The notes: generated by a model from the letters alone, not told the origin. 31,782 nt of DNA from Pseudomonadota bacterium (GCA_029777935.1 JAKORH010000339.1:1-31782); one strand, 5' to 3'; shown: positions 8,393-18,698, numbered from the stretch's first letter. Numbers and translations: made by a program.

Positions 8393-8418
8393 GAGCGATT
8401 TCCTCAAATCGCGCGATC

Positions 8419-10452
8419 ATGACAAATCCACTTTCGCCGCCGCCAGCCGAAGGCACTGTCAGCGCCGAAGCGCTCGCGCGTGCAGAGGAATACGTCGAGG
8501 AAGAGGAGGGCCAGGCGCACCGGCTGTCGGGCGCGCTCGGCGTGCTGGTCACGCTGATCGCGGTGGGGATCTCGGTCTTCCATCTGTACACCGCCTACGC
8601 GATCGTGCCGACGCAGACGTTGCGGCCGCTGCACGTCGCGCTGATCCAGGTCCTGTGCTTCCTGTCGTTTCCGATCGCCAGGCGCTTTCGCCACCGAATC
8701 ATGTGGTGGGACTGGCTGGCGGCGGCGCTCGCGGTCGCGATCGTCGCCTACCTGATCGTTGGCGGTGACGACTTCACCGACCGCAACACGACGCCGAACG
8801 GCTGGGACATCGCATTCGGCATCGCGCTGATCGTGCTGGTGCTGGAGGCGATGCGGCGGACGACCGGCTGGGTGATGCCGATCATCACGACCGCGTTCCT
8901 CCTGTACGCGCTGGTGGGCCCGATATTGCCGGCGCCGTGGACGCACAAGGGCTACGAGGTCGGGCGCCTGGTCGGCCAGATGTACATGACGCTCGAAGGC
9001 ATCTACGGCGTCGCGGTCGACGTGTCGTCGTCGCTGATCATCCTGTTCACGATCTTCGGCGCGTTCCTGCAGTACTCGGGGGCGGGCAAGTTCTTCATCG
9101 ACTTCTCGTTCGCCGCGATGGGCGGCAAGCCGACCGGCGTCGGGCGCACGGTGGTGCTGGCGTCGTTCCTGCTCGGCGGGCCGTCGGGGTCGGGCGTGGC
9201 GACCACGGTCACGATCGGCTCGGTCGCTTATCCGATGCTCGCCAAGGCCGGCTACGAGAAGAACGCGGCGGGCGGGCTGCTCGCCGCCGGCGGGCTGGGC
9301 GCGATCATCTCGCCGCCGGTGCTGGGCGCTGCCGCGTTCCTGATCGCCGAGTTCTTGAAGATCTCGTACCTCGACGTGCTGTTGATGGCGACGATCCCGA
9401 CGCTGCTGTACTACTTCGCGCTGTTCCTGATGGTCGAGCTCGACGCGCGCAAGTACGGCATGCACCGGGCGATGTTCGCGCGAGTCGACACCGCGTGGAA
9501 CCTGACGAAGAAGTACTGGTTCCACTTCCTGTCGCTGGTGTCGATCGTCGTGTTCATGATGCTCGGCTACTCGCCGGTGCTGTCGGTGTTCTGGGCCACC
9601 GTCGTCACCGCGGCCACGAGCTTCCTGCACCGCGACTGCGCGCTGATCCCGTACGACCTGCTGCGCGGCCGCGCGCCGTTCTGGCGCGGGATATACGAGT
9701 CCGGGCTGATGAAGGCACTGCAGGGCGGCTCGGTCGGCGTGATCAACGTCGCGGCCACCTGCGCGGGCGCCGGCATCATCGTCGGCGTGGTCACGCTGAC
9801 GGGCCTGGGGCTGAAATTCAGCGGCATCGTGATCGACTACGCCGGCGGCTCGCTGCTGCTCACGGCGCTGTTCACGGCGCTGGTGGTGTGGATCGTCGGG
9901 CTCGCCGTGCCGGTGACCGCCTCCTACATCATCTGCGCGGTGATCACCGCGCCGGCGCTGATCAAGCTCGGCGTGCCCGACTTCGCCGCGCACATGTTCA
10001 TCTTCTACTACGCGGTCCTGTCCGAAGTCTCGCCGCCGACCGCGCTGTCGCCGTTCGCCGCCGCCGCGATCACCGGCGGCGATCCGTATCGAACAACGCT
10101 GCAGTGCTGGAAGTACACGGTGCCGGCGTTCCTGCTGCCGTTCCTGTTCGTGCTCGACCCGGCCGGTCAGGGGCTGTTGCTGACCGGTTCGGTGAAGAAC
10201 CTCGCCCACGCCGACTGGCTATCGATCGCGTGGATCACCTTCATCGCCGCCACCGGCATCGCCGCGATCGCGGCCGGTTTCCAGGGGTGGGCGCTGCTGA
10301 AGACGACGCTGGTCGAGCGGTGGCTTTTCATCCTCGCGGGATTCGCGCTCGTGCTGCCGGGTGCATACAGCGACGCGGCAGGATTCGCGTGCATGGGACT
10401 GGCGGTTGCCATGCAACTCGCGAGGCGGCGGTTGGTCGTTGCATCGGGTTGA
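8419..10452 (+). CDS. TRAP transporter fused permease (4TM/12TM, DctQM-type)
   Basis: A 677-residue inner-membrane protein fusing the small (DctQ-like) and large (DctM-like) TRAP permease subunits, the usual partner of TAXI receptors. An acidic cytosolic N-terminus (AEEYVEEEEG) is followed by many hydrophobic segments from about residue 35. The large-subunit core has GGPSGSGVATTVTIG, ILAAGGLGAIISPP-like sequence (LLAAGGLGAIISPPVLGAAAF), GVVTLTGLGLKFS and SEVSPPTALSPFAAAAITGG, typical of TRAP-4TM/12TM proteins. Transport is presumably driven by a sodium or proton gradient. ATG 8419 begins MTNPLSPPPAEG; an upstream extension would read through the palindromic repeat. Only weak ribosome-site similarity is visible. 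Confidence 0.93.
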   Translation: MTNPLSPPPAEGTVSAEALARAEEYVEEEEGQAHRLSGALGVLVTLIAVGISVFHLYTAYAIVPTQTLRPLHVALIQVLCFLSFPIARRFRHRIMWWDWLAAALAVAIVAYLIVGGDDFTDRNTTPNGWDIAFGIALIVLVLEAMRRTTGWVMPIITTAFLLYALVGPILPAPWTHKGYEVGRLVGQMYMTLEGIYGVAVDVSSSLIILFTIFGAFLQYSGAGKFFIDFSFAAMGGKPTGVGRTVVLASFLLGGPSGSGVATTVTIGSVAYPMLAKAGYEKNAAGGLLAAGGLGAIISPPVLGAAAFLIAEFLKISYLDVLLMATIPTLLYYFALFLMVELDARKYGMHRAMFARVDTAWNLTKKYWFHFLSLVSIVVFMMLGYSPVLSVFWATVVTAATSFLHRDCALIPYDLLRGRAPFWRGIYESGLMKALQGGSVGVINVAATCAGAGIIVGVVTLTGLGLKFSGIVIDYAGGSLLLTALFTALVVWIVGLAVPVTASYIICAVITAPALIKLGVPDFAAHMFIFYYAVLSEVSPPTALSPFAAAAITGGDPYRTTLQCWKYTVPAFLLPFLFVLDPAGQGLLLTGSVKNLAHADWLSIAWITFIAATGIAAIAAGFQGWALLKTTLVERWLFILAGFALVLPGAYSDAAGFACMGLAVAMQLARRRLVVASG

Positions 10453-10493
10453 AGCGCGGACTGCTACTGAAGGCAGGAGCGATCGACGGGGCG

Positions 10494-10513
10494 CGACCGA
10501 CCCACTCCGGTCG
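10494..10513 (+). terminator. Weak hairpin downstream of the TRAP permease
   Basis: CGACCG (10494-10499) pairs with CGGTCG (10508-10513) over an 8-nt loop, followed by a modest T-rich stretch. It could end the TRAP transcript, but the stem is short. Confidence 0.3.
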
Positions 10514-10576
10514 TTGAGTTCTCTCGCAAGAAGTCGCTCCGAGTCTTGCGGAAACCGGTCGCTCGCAGAGGACCGT

Positions 10577-10810
10577 CTACTTTGCAAAGTACTTGGTAGC
10601 CAGCTGCTTCGCGAGGGACAGTCCGTCCTCAGTCAGGCGAACGGATTCCTGCTTGCCGTGCGGGTTGGTGATGTAGCCCTTCTCGTACAAACGGTCCATG
10701 ACCGCGAAGTCGATTCGCTTCCAAACCCTGCCGTCCTCAAATTCACTTGCGCCTAGCAGCGCCAGCACCATTTCGTCGATCTTGGACTGGTCGTAGTTCA
10801 TGCTGACCAT
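10577..10810 (-). CDS. Small DUF6429-like protein
   Basis: A 77-residue protein reading MNYDQSKIDEMVLALL, then WKRIDFAVMDRLYEKGYITNPHGK, SVRLTEDGLSLAKQL. This resembles the small DUF6429 family as I remember it (short helical proteins of unknown function with a winged-helix-like feel); the assignment is from pattern memory. Two in-frame ATGs exist, at 10808-10810 and 10799-10801; neither has a clear Shine-Dalgarno, and the second better fits family starts. The gene lies in a stretch of clearly lower GC than its surroundings, between the TRAP operon and the kinase gene, which suggests horizontal acquisition. Confidence 0.65.
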   Translation of the reverse strand: MVSMNYDQSKIDEMVLALLGASEFEDGRVWKRIDFAVMDRLYEKGYITNPHGKQESVRLTEDGLSLAKQLATKYFAK

Positions 10811-10940
10811 GGCAGAAGGTGCATCGAGCGGCTTTCAACGTAAGAGGTGAACGGCGACTTTAGGTACGCGAGGCCCGCTGGAAGCTGTCTGTCTGTTCGA
10901 CCGACCGGCCGCTCAGGGCACCGTATCCGCGGCAGGAAGC

Positions 10941-11219
10941 CTATTTCGCGATACGAACGGCAAGTGAAAACTCGTTGGGAATGGAGGCGCCGCTTACCGC
11001 CGTGCTGATGCGAACGGCATAGTTGCCCGCTGCATATGAACTGTTCGGCGCTGCCACTGTGTAGAGATACCTCTGCTCCTGCGGCATCGGGTGGGTGTCG
11101 ACAAACCATGTTCCGTCGTATGGGAAGCGGTCAACGAGTAGGACAAGGCCGTTGCCCTGATTGTGGTTGTTGAAGTCTACGTCGATGGCTTGAATGTGAA
11201 GGTCGCTTGAGACAACCAA
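10941..11219 (-). CDS. Hypothetical protein, possibly a gene fragment
   Basis: I do not recognise this 92-residue frame. It contains a beta-rich stretch (GNGLVLLVDRFPYDGTWFVDTHP, split by LYTVAAPNSSYAAGNYAVRIST and FSLAVRIAK) that looks like the C-terminal sandwich domain of a surface or secreted protein. The only start is TTG at 11217-11219. The frame stays open about 30 codons upstream to a stop without an ATG, so this may be the 3' end of a decayed gene. Its base composition (near 47% GC in 11161-11220) is far below that of neighbouring genes, supporting a foreign origin. Confidence 0.35.
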   Translation of the reverse strand: MVVSSDLHIQAIDVDFNNHNQGNGLVLLVDRFPYDGTWFVDTHPMPQEQRYLYTVAAPNSSYAAGNYAVRISTAVSGASIPNEFSLAVRIAK

Positions 11220-11531
11220 GAGGATCGCTTCGCCTGTGTCTGACGCGCCCGCCGGTGCGCAGATCTTGGCTGGCTTCGAGATTATGCGTCGTCCGCCTCT
11301 GCGCCCTTACATCCTCCCGCACCCCGCTGTCTTTCGGTGTGGCGTTCCAGCCTGCCATGACCGCGGCGCTGCATTCTTCGTCGGAAGGAACGGCCATGGC
11401 TCGCATCGGTGGCTTGCTGCGCTTGCGAGTTCGCTGGGGGACCGATACTTGGCGATTCTGGTCTTCCTGCCCCTAGTCAGCAACTGGCCGCGAGCGCCCA
11501 TCCCACCGCGAGCCGCTGAGCAATCAGCGAA
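11220..11531. other. Intergenic stretch without a recognisable gene
   Basis: These 312 bp hold only short overlapping frames on both strands without convincing starts, ribosome sites or family motifs. The left part continues the reading frame of the orphan fragment upstream of its TTG. The right end has a small perfect hairpin next to the kinase stop codon. Confidence 0.5.
11514..11529 (-). terminator. Short hairpin just after the kinase stop codon
   Basis: CGCTGA and TCAGCG form a perfect 6-bp stem with a 4-nt loop, starting 2 nt after the kinase TGA on the minus strand. It lacks a T tract, so it may mark the 3' end of the long minus-strand run without being a full intrinsic terminator. Confidence 0.35.
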
Positions 11532-12584
11532 TCAGCTTCGCTGCGCGACTTCCCACCCGAGTTGCGCCAGCGCCTGCACGCGCTCCTTGTTCTGCAGCGC
11601 GTTGTCCGACGACGCGATGCCTTCGGTGGCCCGCTTGTACACGCCCTGCAGGATCGCCGCGATCCGGAACAGGTTGTACGCGAGGTAGAAGTTCCAGTGC
11701 TCGATCGACTCGCGGCCCGTGCGCTCGCAGTAGCGCGCGATGTATTCGGCCTCGGTCGGAATGCCGAGCGCCTTGTGATCGAGCCCGGCGATGCCGCGGA
11801 ACGCGCCGGGCGGGATGCGCCAGCTCATGCAGTGGTAGCTGAAGTCGGCCAGCGGATGCCCGAGGGTGGACAACTCCCAGTCGAGAATCGCGATGATCCT
11901 GGGCTCGGTCGGGTGGAAGATCAGGTTGTCCATCCGGTAGTCACCGTGCACGACGGTGGTTTCGTCGCCCGGCGGAATCTGCTGCGGCAACCAGTCGATC
12001 AGGCGGTCCATCGCATCGACCTTCCCGGTTTCGCTCGCGCGGTACTGCTTGCTCCAACGGCCGATCTGGCGCGCGAAGTAGTTGCCGGCCTTGCCGTAGT
12101 CGGAAAGCCCCGCGCGCTCGATGTCGACCGAGTGCAGCCGCGCCAGCACGCGGTTCATCTCGCCGTAGATCGCCGCCCGCTCCGTGTTGCTGATCCCGGG
12201 CAGCGACTGCTCCCAGAGAATTCGGCCCTCGACGTGCTGCATTATGTAGAACGCGCGGCCGATCACGGATTCGTCCTCGCACAGCAGCAGCGTGTCCGGC
12301 ACCGGTATGCCCTGCGGGGCGAGCGCGCGCATCACGTGGAACTCACGCTCGATCGCGTGCGCCGACGGCAGCAGCTTCGCGGCCGGACCGGGCTTGCTGC
12401 GCATCACGTAGCGCACGGAAGGCGTGGTCAGCAGATAGGTCGGGTTCGACTGTCCTCCCTGGTACTGCTTGACGGTCAGCGGCCCCTTGAACCCGGACAG
12501 GTGCCGCGAGAGGTGCGCGGCAAGGCGCTCAACGTCGAAGCGGTGGCGTTCGGTGACTTCCTGGAGTTGGTTCATGTTCGGCAT
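11532..12584 (-). CDS. Phosphotransferase family kinase, LvaA/ACAD11 N-terminal type
   Basis: A 350-residue kinase of the aminoglycoside phosphotransferase (APH) fold. An N-terminal lobe includes QYQGGQSNPTYLL (40-52) and the VMRSKPGP lysine region (60-67). The catalytic loop is HGDYRMDN (213-220, D215 base and N220) and the metal-binding motif is ILDWELSTLGHPLADF (D235). The latter segments follow the kinase half of vertebrate ACAD11 and bacterial LvaA-type proteins, which phosphorylate 4-hydroxyacyl-CoA so that a partner acyl-CoA dehydrogenase can act. An ACAD11-type dehydrogenase lies at 2791-4029. It is the last gene of the minus-strand run, 20 bp after a histidine phosphatase. Aminoglycoside resistance is unlikely. 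Confidence 0.9.
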   Translation of the reverse strand: MPNMNQLQEVTERHRFDVERLAAHLSRHLSGFKGPLTVKQYQGGQSNPTYLLTTPSVRYVMRSKPGPAAKLLPSAHAIEREFHVMRALAPQGIPVPDTLLLCEDESVIGRAFYIMQHVEGRILWEQSLPGISNTERAAIYGEMNRVLARLHSVDIERAGLSDYGKAGNYFARQIGRWSKQYRASETGKVDAMDRLIDWLPQQIPPGDETTVVHGDYRMDNLIFHPTEPRIIAILDWELSTLGHPLADFSYHCMSWRIPPGAFRGIAGLDHKALGIPTEAEYIARYCERTGRESIEHWNFYLAYNLFRIAAILQGVYKRATEGIASSDNALQNKERVQALAQLGWEVAQRS

Positions 12585-12604
12585 CTCGTCAAGGCGCCCT
12601 TACT

Positions 12605-13333
12605 CTAGCCCTCTCCTTGTGATCGGGGAGAGGGGACCGACTGGCGCAGCTTCAGGTACTTCTGCAGCAGTTCTTCCATCGTCGAGGCGCGCGTGCCGGT
12701 GCGCAGCGTGTCGATGGCGCAGAAGTTCACGACCCGCACCACGCTGGTGGCGAGCGTCGGTCCAACGTCGATCACGTTCAGGCACCCGGCGTCCTGCGCC
12801 AGCCCGCCGAGGAACTGGTGCTGCCCGGTGAGAAACCACGACAGCACTGCGCGGTTGACGCCGCCGTGCGCGACCACGAGTGCGGTGTCCCAGCCTTCGT
12901 CGGCCAGCAGCCGCTCGGTCTGCGGCACGACGCGGTCGAGCAGTTGGCCGATCGTCTCGCCGCCGAGGAACCGGGTCTCTCGCGCTACCGGCCCTTGGAA
13001 CGCAGAGAGAAAGGCGTCGCGCAGCTCGTCGTCGCGGATCTCCGACAGCCGGCCGCCGCGAATCTCGCGCAGGTCGTTCCAGTGCTCGAGTGGCGGCGCC
13101 AGTCGCGCAGCCTCGAGCACGTGCTGCGCGGTTTCGCGCGTGCGCCGCAGGCCACTCGTCACTACGCGATCGATCGCGGCGCCGCTGGCGGCGAGCGCTT
13201 CGCCCATCGCGCGCGCCTGCGCGATGCCCTCGTGCGTCAGCGGCACGTCGTCGGGCGGATAGGGGCGGCCGTCGGGGTCGAAGTACTCGACCGCACCGTG
13301 GCGCATCAGCAGCAGGCGGCGGCGGTCGATCAT
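12605..13333 (-). CDS. Histidine phosphatase (phosphoglycerate mutase-like) family protein
   Basis: A 242-residue branch-1 histidine phosphatase. The catalytic RHG motif is at R11-H12-G13; SGLRRTRETA (60-69) supplies the second arginine, and VVAHGGVNR (153-161, H156) the second histidine. It could be a phosphatase or mutase; the substrate is unknown. It lies between the CaiB-like gene and the ACAD11-type kinase, so removal of a phosphate from a related metabolite is a reasonable inference. The last residues (SPRSQGEG) are not family sequence: they are encoded by an inverted repeat at 12609-12634 that overlaps the 3' end. The ATG at 13331-13333 lies 11 nt from a REP-like palindrome. Confidence 0.9.
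   Translation of the reverse strand: MIDRRRLLLMRHGAVEYFDPDGRPYPPDDVPLTHEGIAQARAMGEALAASGAAIDRVVTSGLRRTRETAQHVLEAARLAPPLEHWNDLREIRGGRLSEIRDDELRDAFLSAFQGPVARETRFLGGETIGQLLDRVVPQTERLLADEGWDTALVVAHGGVNRAVLSWFLTGQHQFLGGLAQDAGCLNVIDVGPTLATSVVRVVNFCAIDTLRTGTRASTMEELLQKYLKLRQSVPSPRSQGEG
12609..12634. repeat. CCCTCTCC inverted repeat inside a gene's 3' end
   Basis: CCCTCTCC (12609-12616) and GGAGAGGG (12627-12634) form a perfect 8-bp stem with a 10-nt loop. On the minus strand it encodes the last residues of the histidine phosphatase, and the TAG stop (12605-12607) follows immediately. Repeats of this look are common between genes in proteobacteria. Confidence 0.75.
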
Positions 13334-13344
13334 GAAGCGGCACC

Positions 13345-13414
13345 GTCGCCCCGGCGAAGGCCGGGGCCCAATTTGCAGCTCTCGAACTTTGGCCCCGGCC
13401 TGCGCCGGGGCGAC
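13345..13414. repeat. REP-like palindromic element, copy 2
   Basis: GTCGCCCCGGCGAAGGCC (from 13345) continues to GGGGCCCAA; the right arm TTTGGCCCCGG to GGGGCGAC ends at 13414. The 24-bp outer arms are complementary with one mismatch. It occupies the gap between the CaiB-like gene and the histidine phosphatase. The loop sequence also resembles copy 1 (TTGCAGC.CTCGAA), so the two copies share ancestry beyond the arms. Confidence 0.88.
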
Positions 13415-13424
13415 GGATGCGTCA

Positions 13425-14618
13425 TCACCGGTCCTTCACCGCGCCGCTTGCGATCAGGCCATCGATCGCCGCATCGGCGTAGCCGAGCTCGCGCAGCAGC
13501 GCCCGGCTGTGCTCGCCCGCGGCCGGCGCCGGCTTGACGTCGAGCGCGTGGCCGGACACCTGCGCCAGCGGGCCGATTGCGGTCACGGCTCCGCGCCGGT
13601 GCACGAGCCCGCGCGCGCGATGGTGCAGCTCGGCGAGCGCTTCGGCCGGCGTCAGCACCGGCGTCACGCAGCAATCAGCCTTGGCGAACACGGCTTCCCA
13701 CTGAGCTCGCGTGCGGCGGCGCAGATGCGAGGCGACGCGCTCGCGCGTGGCGCGCGCCGCATCGCTGCCCGGCGTTTCGCCGAGCGACCAGTGATGCGGT
13801 TTCAGCTCCGGCAATCCGGCTGCTTCGCAGAAGGCCTGCCAGAACTTCAGCTCGAGTGCGCCGACGGCAAGGTGCTGGCCGTCCGCCATCTCGTACACGC
13901 CGTAGCAGGGCACGCCCCCGGTCAGCAGCGTGCGCTCCGCCACTGGCGTGACGCCGGCATCGAGATCGGCGACCGGAAAGATGTGATGGGCGAGCAGGCC
14001 GTCGGTCATCGCCGCGTCGACTCGTGAACCGATGCCGGTGCGCTGCGCGCCGATCAGCGCAATCAGCAGCGCCGACAGCGCGGTCAACGTGCCACCGAGC
14101 AGATCGCCGATCTGCAGGTTCGGCACGGCCGGTACGCCGTTGACGCGGTTCTGGTCGAGCACGCCGGTGCGCGCCGCGTAGTTGATGTCGTGGCCTGCGT
14201 CCTGCGACCACGGCCCGGTCTGGCCGTAGCCCGACAGCGAACAGACCACGAGCCTCGGCGCGCGCGCGTGCAGCGCGTTCCAGCCGAAGCCGAGCCGGTC
14301 GAGCACGCCGGGGCGGAACTGCTCGATCAGCGCGTCGGCGGTGTCGACGAGCTTCCACAGCACTTCGCGCCCCTGCGGCGACTTCAGGTCGACTCGGATC
14401 GAGCGCTTGCCGCGGTTGATCGCCTCGTACGCGGGGTTGACTTCGCACCCTTCGGCGTTGGTCACCGTTGGCGGAAACGAGCGCATGTAATCGCCTTCGG
14501 CGGTGTCCTCGACCTTGATCACGTCGGCACCGAAGTCCGCCAGATGCATCGTCGCCGCCGGGCCCGGCAGAAGCCGCGTCAGGTCGAGGATGCGCAGCCC
14601 GGCCAGGGGTTGTGTCAT
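13425..14618 (-). CDS. CaiB/BaiF family, alpha-methylacyl-CoA racemase-like
   Basis: A 397-residue class III CoA-transferase-fold protein. The segments LAGLRILDLTRLLPGPAAT, DFGADVIKVED, NRGKRSIRVDLK and GYGQTGPWSQDAGHDINY are typical of the family. H143-D144 in GHDINY and D172 in IGDLLGG match the His/Asp pair of alpha-methylacyl-CoA racemases, so epimerisation of 2-methylacyl-CoA thioesters is more likely than CoA transfer, though the family is hard to assign by sequence. Its ATG overlaps the ABC-F stop (ATGA), and GGAGA lies 9 nt upstream. A REP-like palindrome separates it from the downstream phosphatase. The context (kinase, phosphatase, ACAD in the window) points to branched or hydroxy acyl-CoA metabolism. 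Confidence 0.88.
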   Translation of the reverse strand: MTQPLAGLRILDLTRLLPGPAATMHLADFGADVIKVEDTAEGDYMRSFPPTVTNAEGCEVNPAYEAINRGKRSIRVDLKSPQGREVLWKLVDTADALIEQFRPGVLDRLGFGWNALHARAPRLVVCSLSGYGQTGPWSQDAGHDINYAARTGVLDQNRVNGVPAVPNLQIGDLLGGTLTALSALLIALIGAQRTGIGSRVDAAMTDGLLAHHIFPVADLDAGVTPVAERTLLTGGVPCYGVYEMADGQHLAVGALELKFWQAFCEAAGLPELKPHHWSLGETPGSDAARATRERVASHLRRRTRAQWEAVFAKADCCVTPVLTPAEALAELHHRARGLVHRRGAVTAIGPLAQVSGHALDVKPAPAAGEHSRALLRELGYADAAIDGLIASGAVKDR

Positions 14619-16519
14619 GTGATCGTCTCCAGTTCGGCCTGCAGTTCGAGCCAGCGTGCTTCGAGTTGCTCGACACGCTGCGCGAGTTCGCCGCGCTGTT
14701 TCAGCGTCGACGCTACCTCGTTCGCGTCGCCGCCATGATAGAAGTCCGGCTGCGCGAGCTGCGCGTCGAGTTCGCGCAACTGGTCGGTCACCGCGGCAAG
14801 CTCGGCCTCGACCTTCTGCAATCGCTGCTGCAGCGGTTTGCGCGCACCGGCCAGGCGTTGCCGCTGCTGCGCTTCGAGCTTGCGCTGCTCGCGCCGCGTC
14901 GGTGTCTCCTCGATCGCGCGCGCGTCGGTCGCCGGTCGGCGGCTGGCAAAAGCGAGCGCCGCGTAATCGTCGAGGTCGCCGTCGAACGCCGCGACGCGGC
15001 CGTCGTGCACCAGCCAGAGCTGGTCGGTTGCCGCGCGCAGCAGGTGGCGGTCGTGCGACACCAGCAGCAGCGCGCCGTCGAACGTCGACAGCGCGATCGT
15101 CAGCGCCTCGCGCGTTTCCATGTCGAGGTGGTTGGTCGGCTCGTCGAGCACGAGCAGGTTGGGACGCTGCCACGCGATCAGCGCGAGCGCGCAGCGCGCC
15201 TTCTCGCCGCCCGACATCGGGCCGATCGTCGCGCTGGCCATGTCGCCGGAGAAGCGGTACTGGCCGAGGAAGTTGCGCAGTTCCTGCTCGCGCGCCTCGG
15301 GCGCCAGCCGCCGCAGATGCGCCAGCGGCGATTCGTCGGCGCGCAACTGGTCGAGCTGATGCTGCGCGAAGTAGCCGATCGCCAGGCCCTGGCCGCGCCG
15401 CAACTCGCCGGCGCGCGGCGCAAGTTCACCCGCGATCGCCTTGACCAGCGTCGACTTGCCGGCGCCGTTGACGCCGAGGATGCCGATGCGGTCGCCCGCA
15501 CGCACGAGGAACTTGACGCCGTCGAGCACGACGCGCTCGCCCGCATTTGTCAAATAGGCCAGTTGGAGGCCCTCCGCGTCGACCAGCCGCTCGGGCGTGC
15601 GCAGCGGCGGCAGGAACTCGAAGCGCCACTCGCGCCGCGCGCGCACCGGCTCCACCGCCTGCAGCCGCTCGAGCATCTTCAGCCGGCTCTGCGCCTGCCG
15701 CGCCTTGGTCGCCTTGGCGCGGAAGCGGTCGACGAAGCTCTGCAGGTGCGCGGCCGTGCGCTCGTACGACCTGGCCGCGGCCTCCTGCTGCTTCTGCTGC
15801 TCGAGCCATGCCAGCTCGAACGCACTGTAGTTGCCGGCATAGCGGCGGATCGTGCCATCGGCGATGTGCCACGTGCACGTCGTCACGCGGTCGAGGAACT
15901 CGCGGTCGTGCGAAATCAGGAGCACGGTCGCGTCCTGCCGTTTGAGCCAGGCCTCGAGCCAGACCACCGAGTCGAGGTCGAGGTGGTTGGTCGGCTCGTC
16001 CAGAAGCAGCAGATCGGCCGGGCGCAGCAGCGCGCGCGCCAGCGCCAACCGGTTGCGCCAACCGCCGGAGAACTCGGCCACGCGGCGCGCGCCGTCGCGT
16101 TCGGCGAAGCCCAGTCCGTGCAGCACCGCCCGAGCCTGCGCGACGATCGCGCCTTCGTTCAGTTCCGCCAGCCGCGCATGCGCATGCGCGAGCGCGAGGT
16201 CGTCGTGCGCACCTTCGGCACGCGCCAGCTCCGCACGCGCCGTCATCAGCGGCGCATGTCCGGCGAGCACGTAGTCGAGCGCGGATTCGTCGCTGGCGCC
16301 GATGTCCTGCGCGACGTGCGCGATGCGCTCGGCTGGCGGCGCCTCGAGCGCGCCGGCATCGACTGCCAGTTCGCCGAGGATCGCGGCGAACAGCGACGAC
16401 TTGCCGCTGCCGTTGGCGCCGACCAGTCCAATGCGTTCGCCTGGCGGCGCGATCAGCGAAACACGGCTGTAAAGGATGCGGATCCCGCGAGCGAGCGAGA
16501 CGTCGAGGAGGCGAAGCAT
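14615..16519 (-). CDS. yheS: ABC-F family ATPase, YheS-like
   Basis: A 634-residue soluble protein with two ABC ATPase domains and no membrane segments. Walker A motifs are GANGSGKS (34-41) and GVNGAGKST (349-357); the first signature is SGGWR (151-155) and the second SGGEKARCALAL; Walker B includes LLLLDEPTNHLDL (E175). The inter-domain linker (about 235-310) with RFRAKATKARQAQSRLKMLER is the P-site tRNA interaction motif region of ABC-F proteins. Length, order and the charged coiled C-terminus follow E. coli YheS, a translation factor proposed to act on stalled ribosomes. It lies between prmB and the CaiB-like gene, with an ATGA overlap to the latter. A heptamer inverted repeat fills the gap to prmB. 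Confidence 0.93.
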   Translation of the reverse strand: MLRLLDVSLARGIRILYSRVSLIAPPGERIGLVGANGSGKSSLFAAILGELAVDAGALEAPPAERIAHVAQDIGASDESALDYVLAGHAPLMTARAELARAEGAHDDLALAHAHARLAELNEGAIVAQARAVLHGLGFAERDGARRVAEFSGGWRNRLALARALLRPADLLLLDEPTNHLDLDSVVWLEAWLKRQDATVLLISHDREFLDRVTTCTWHIADGTIRRYAGNYSAFELAWLEQQKQQEAAARSYERTAAHLQSFVDRFRAKATKARQAQSRLKMLERLQAVEPVRARREWRFEFLPPLRTPERLVDAEGLQLAYLTNAGERVVLDGVKFLVRAGDRIGILGVNGAGKSTLVKAIAGELAPRAGELRRGQGLAIGYFAQHQLDQLRADESPLAHLRRLAPEAREQELRNFLGQYRFSGDMASATIGPMSGGEKARCALALIAWQRPNLLVLDEPTNHLDMETREALTIALSTFDGALLLVSHDRHLLRAATDQLWLVHDGRVAAFDGDLDDYAALAFASRRPATDARAIEETPTRREQRKLEAQQRQRLAGARKPLQQRLQKVEAELAAVTDQLRELDAQLAQPDFYHGGDANEVASTLKQRGELAQRVEQLEARWLELQAELETIT

Positions 16520-16528
16520 GAAGCGCGC

Positions 16529-16597
16529 CGTGTCGGGCGTCGGGCGTCCGGCTCCGGGTCGTGGCCTTCGACGCCCGACACGACGCCAACGCCCGAC
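16529..16597. repeat. Heptamer-based inverted repeat between prmB and the ABC-F gene
   Basis: CGTGTCGGGCGT (16529-16540) pairs perfectly with ACGCCCGACACG (16571-16582). The left side is built of consecutive 7-mers GTCGGGC (16532), GTCGGGC (16539) and GTCCGGC (16546); the right side holds two inverted copies GCCCGAC (16573, 16591). It fills nearly the whole prmB/ABC-F gap. Confidence 0.75.
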
Positions 16598-16600
16598 GAA

Positions 16601-18675
<2,075 letters not shown>

Positions 18676-18698
18676 CTACGGTCTGTAGCTGGAACCGA

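Noticed and set aside
6462..8591. A 709-codon minus-strand frame across the TAXI gene.
   Set aside because: It is a shadow of the plus-strand TAXI gene and spans the palindrome and the metalloprotease-like gene. It has no recognisable domain.
11532..12584. Aminoglycoside resistance function for the APH-fold kinase.
   Set aside because: Motifs follow the ACAD11/LvaA kinase group, and the neighbours are acyl-CoA genes rather than resistance genes.
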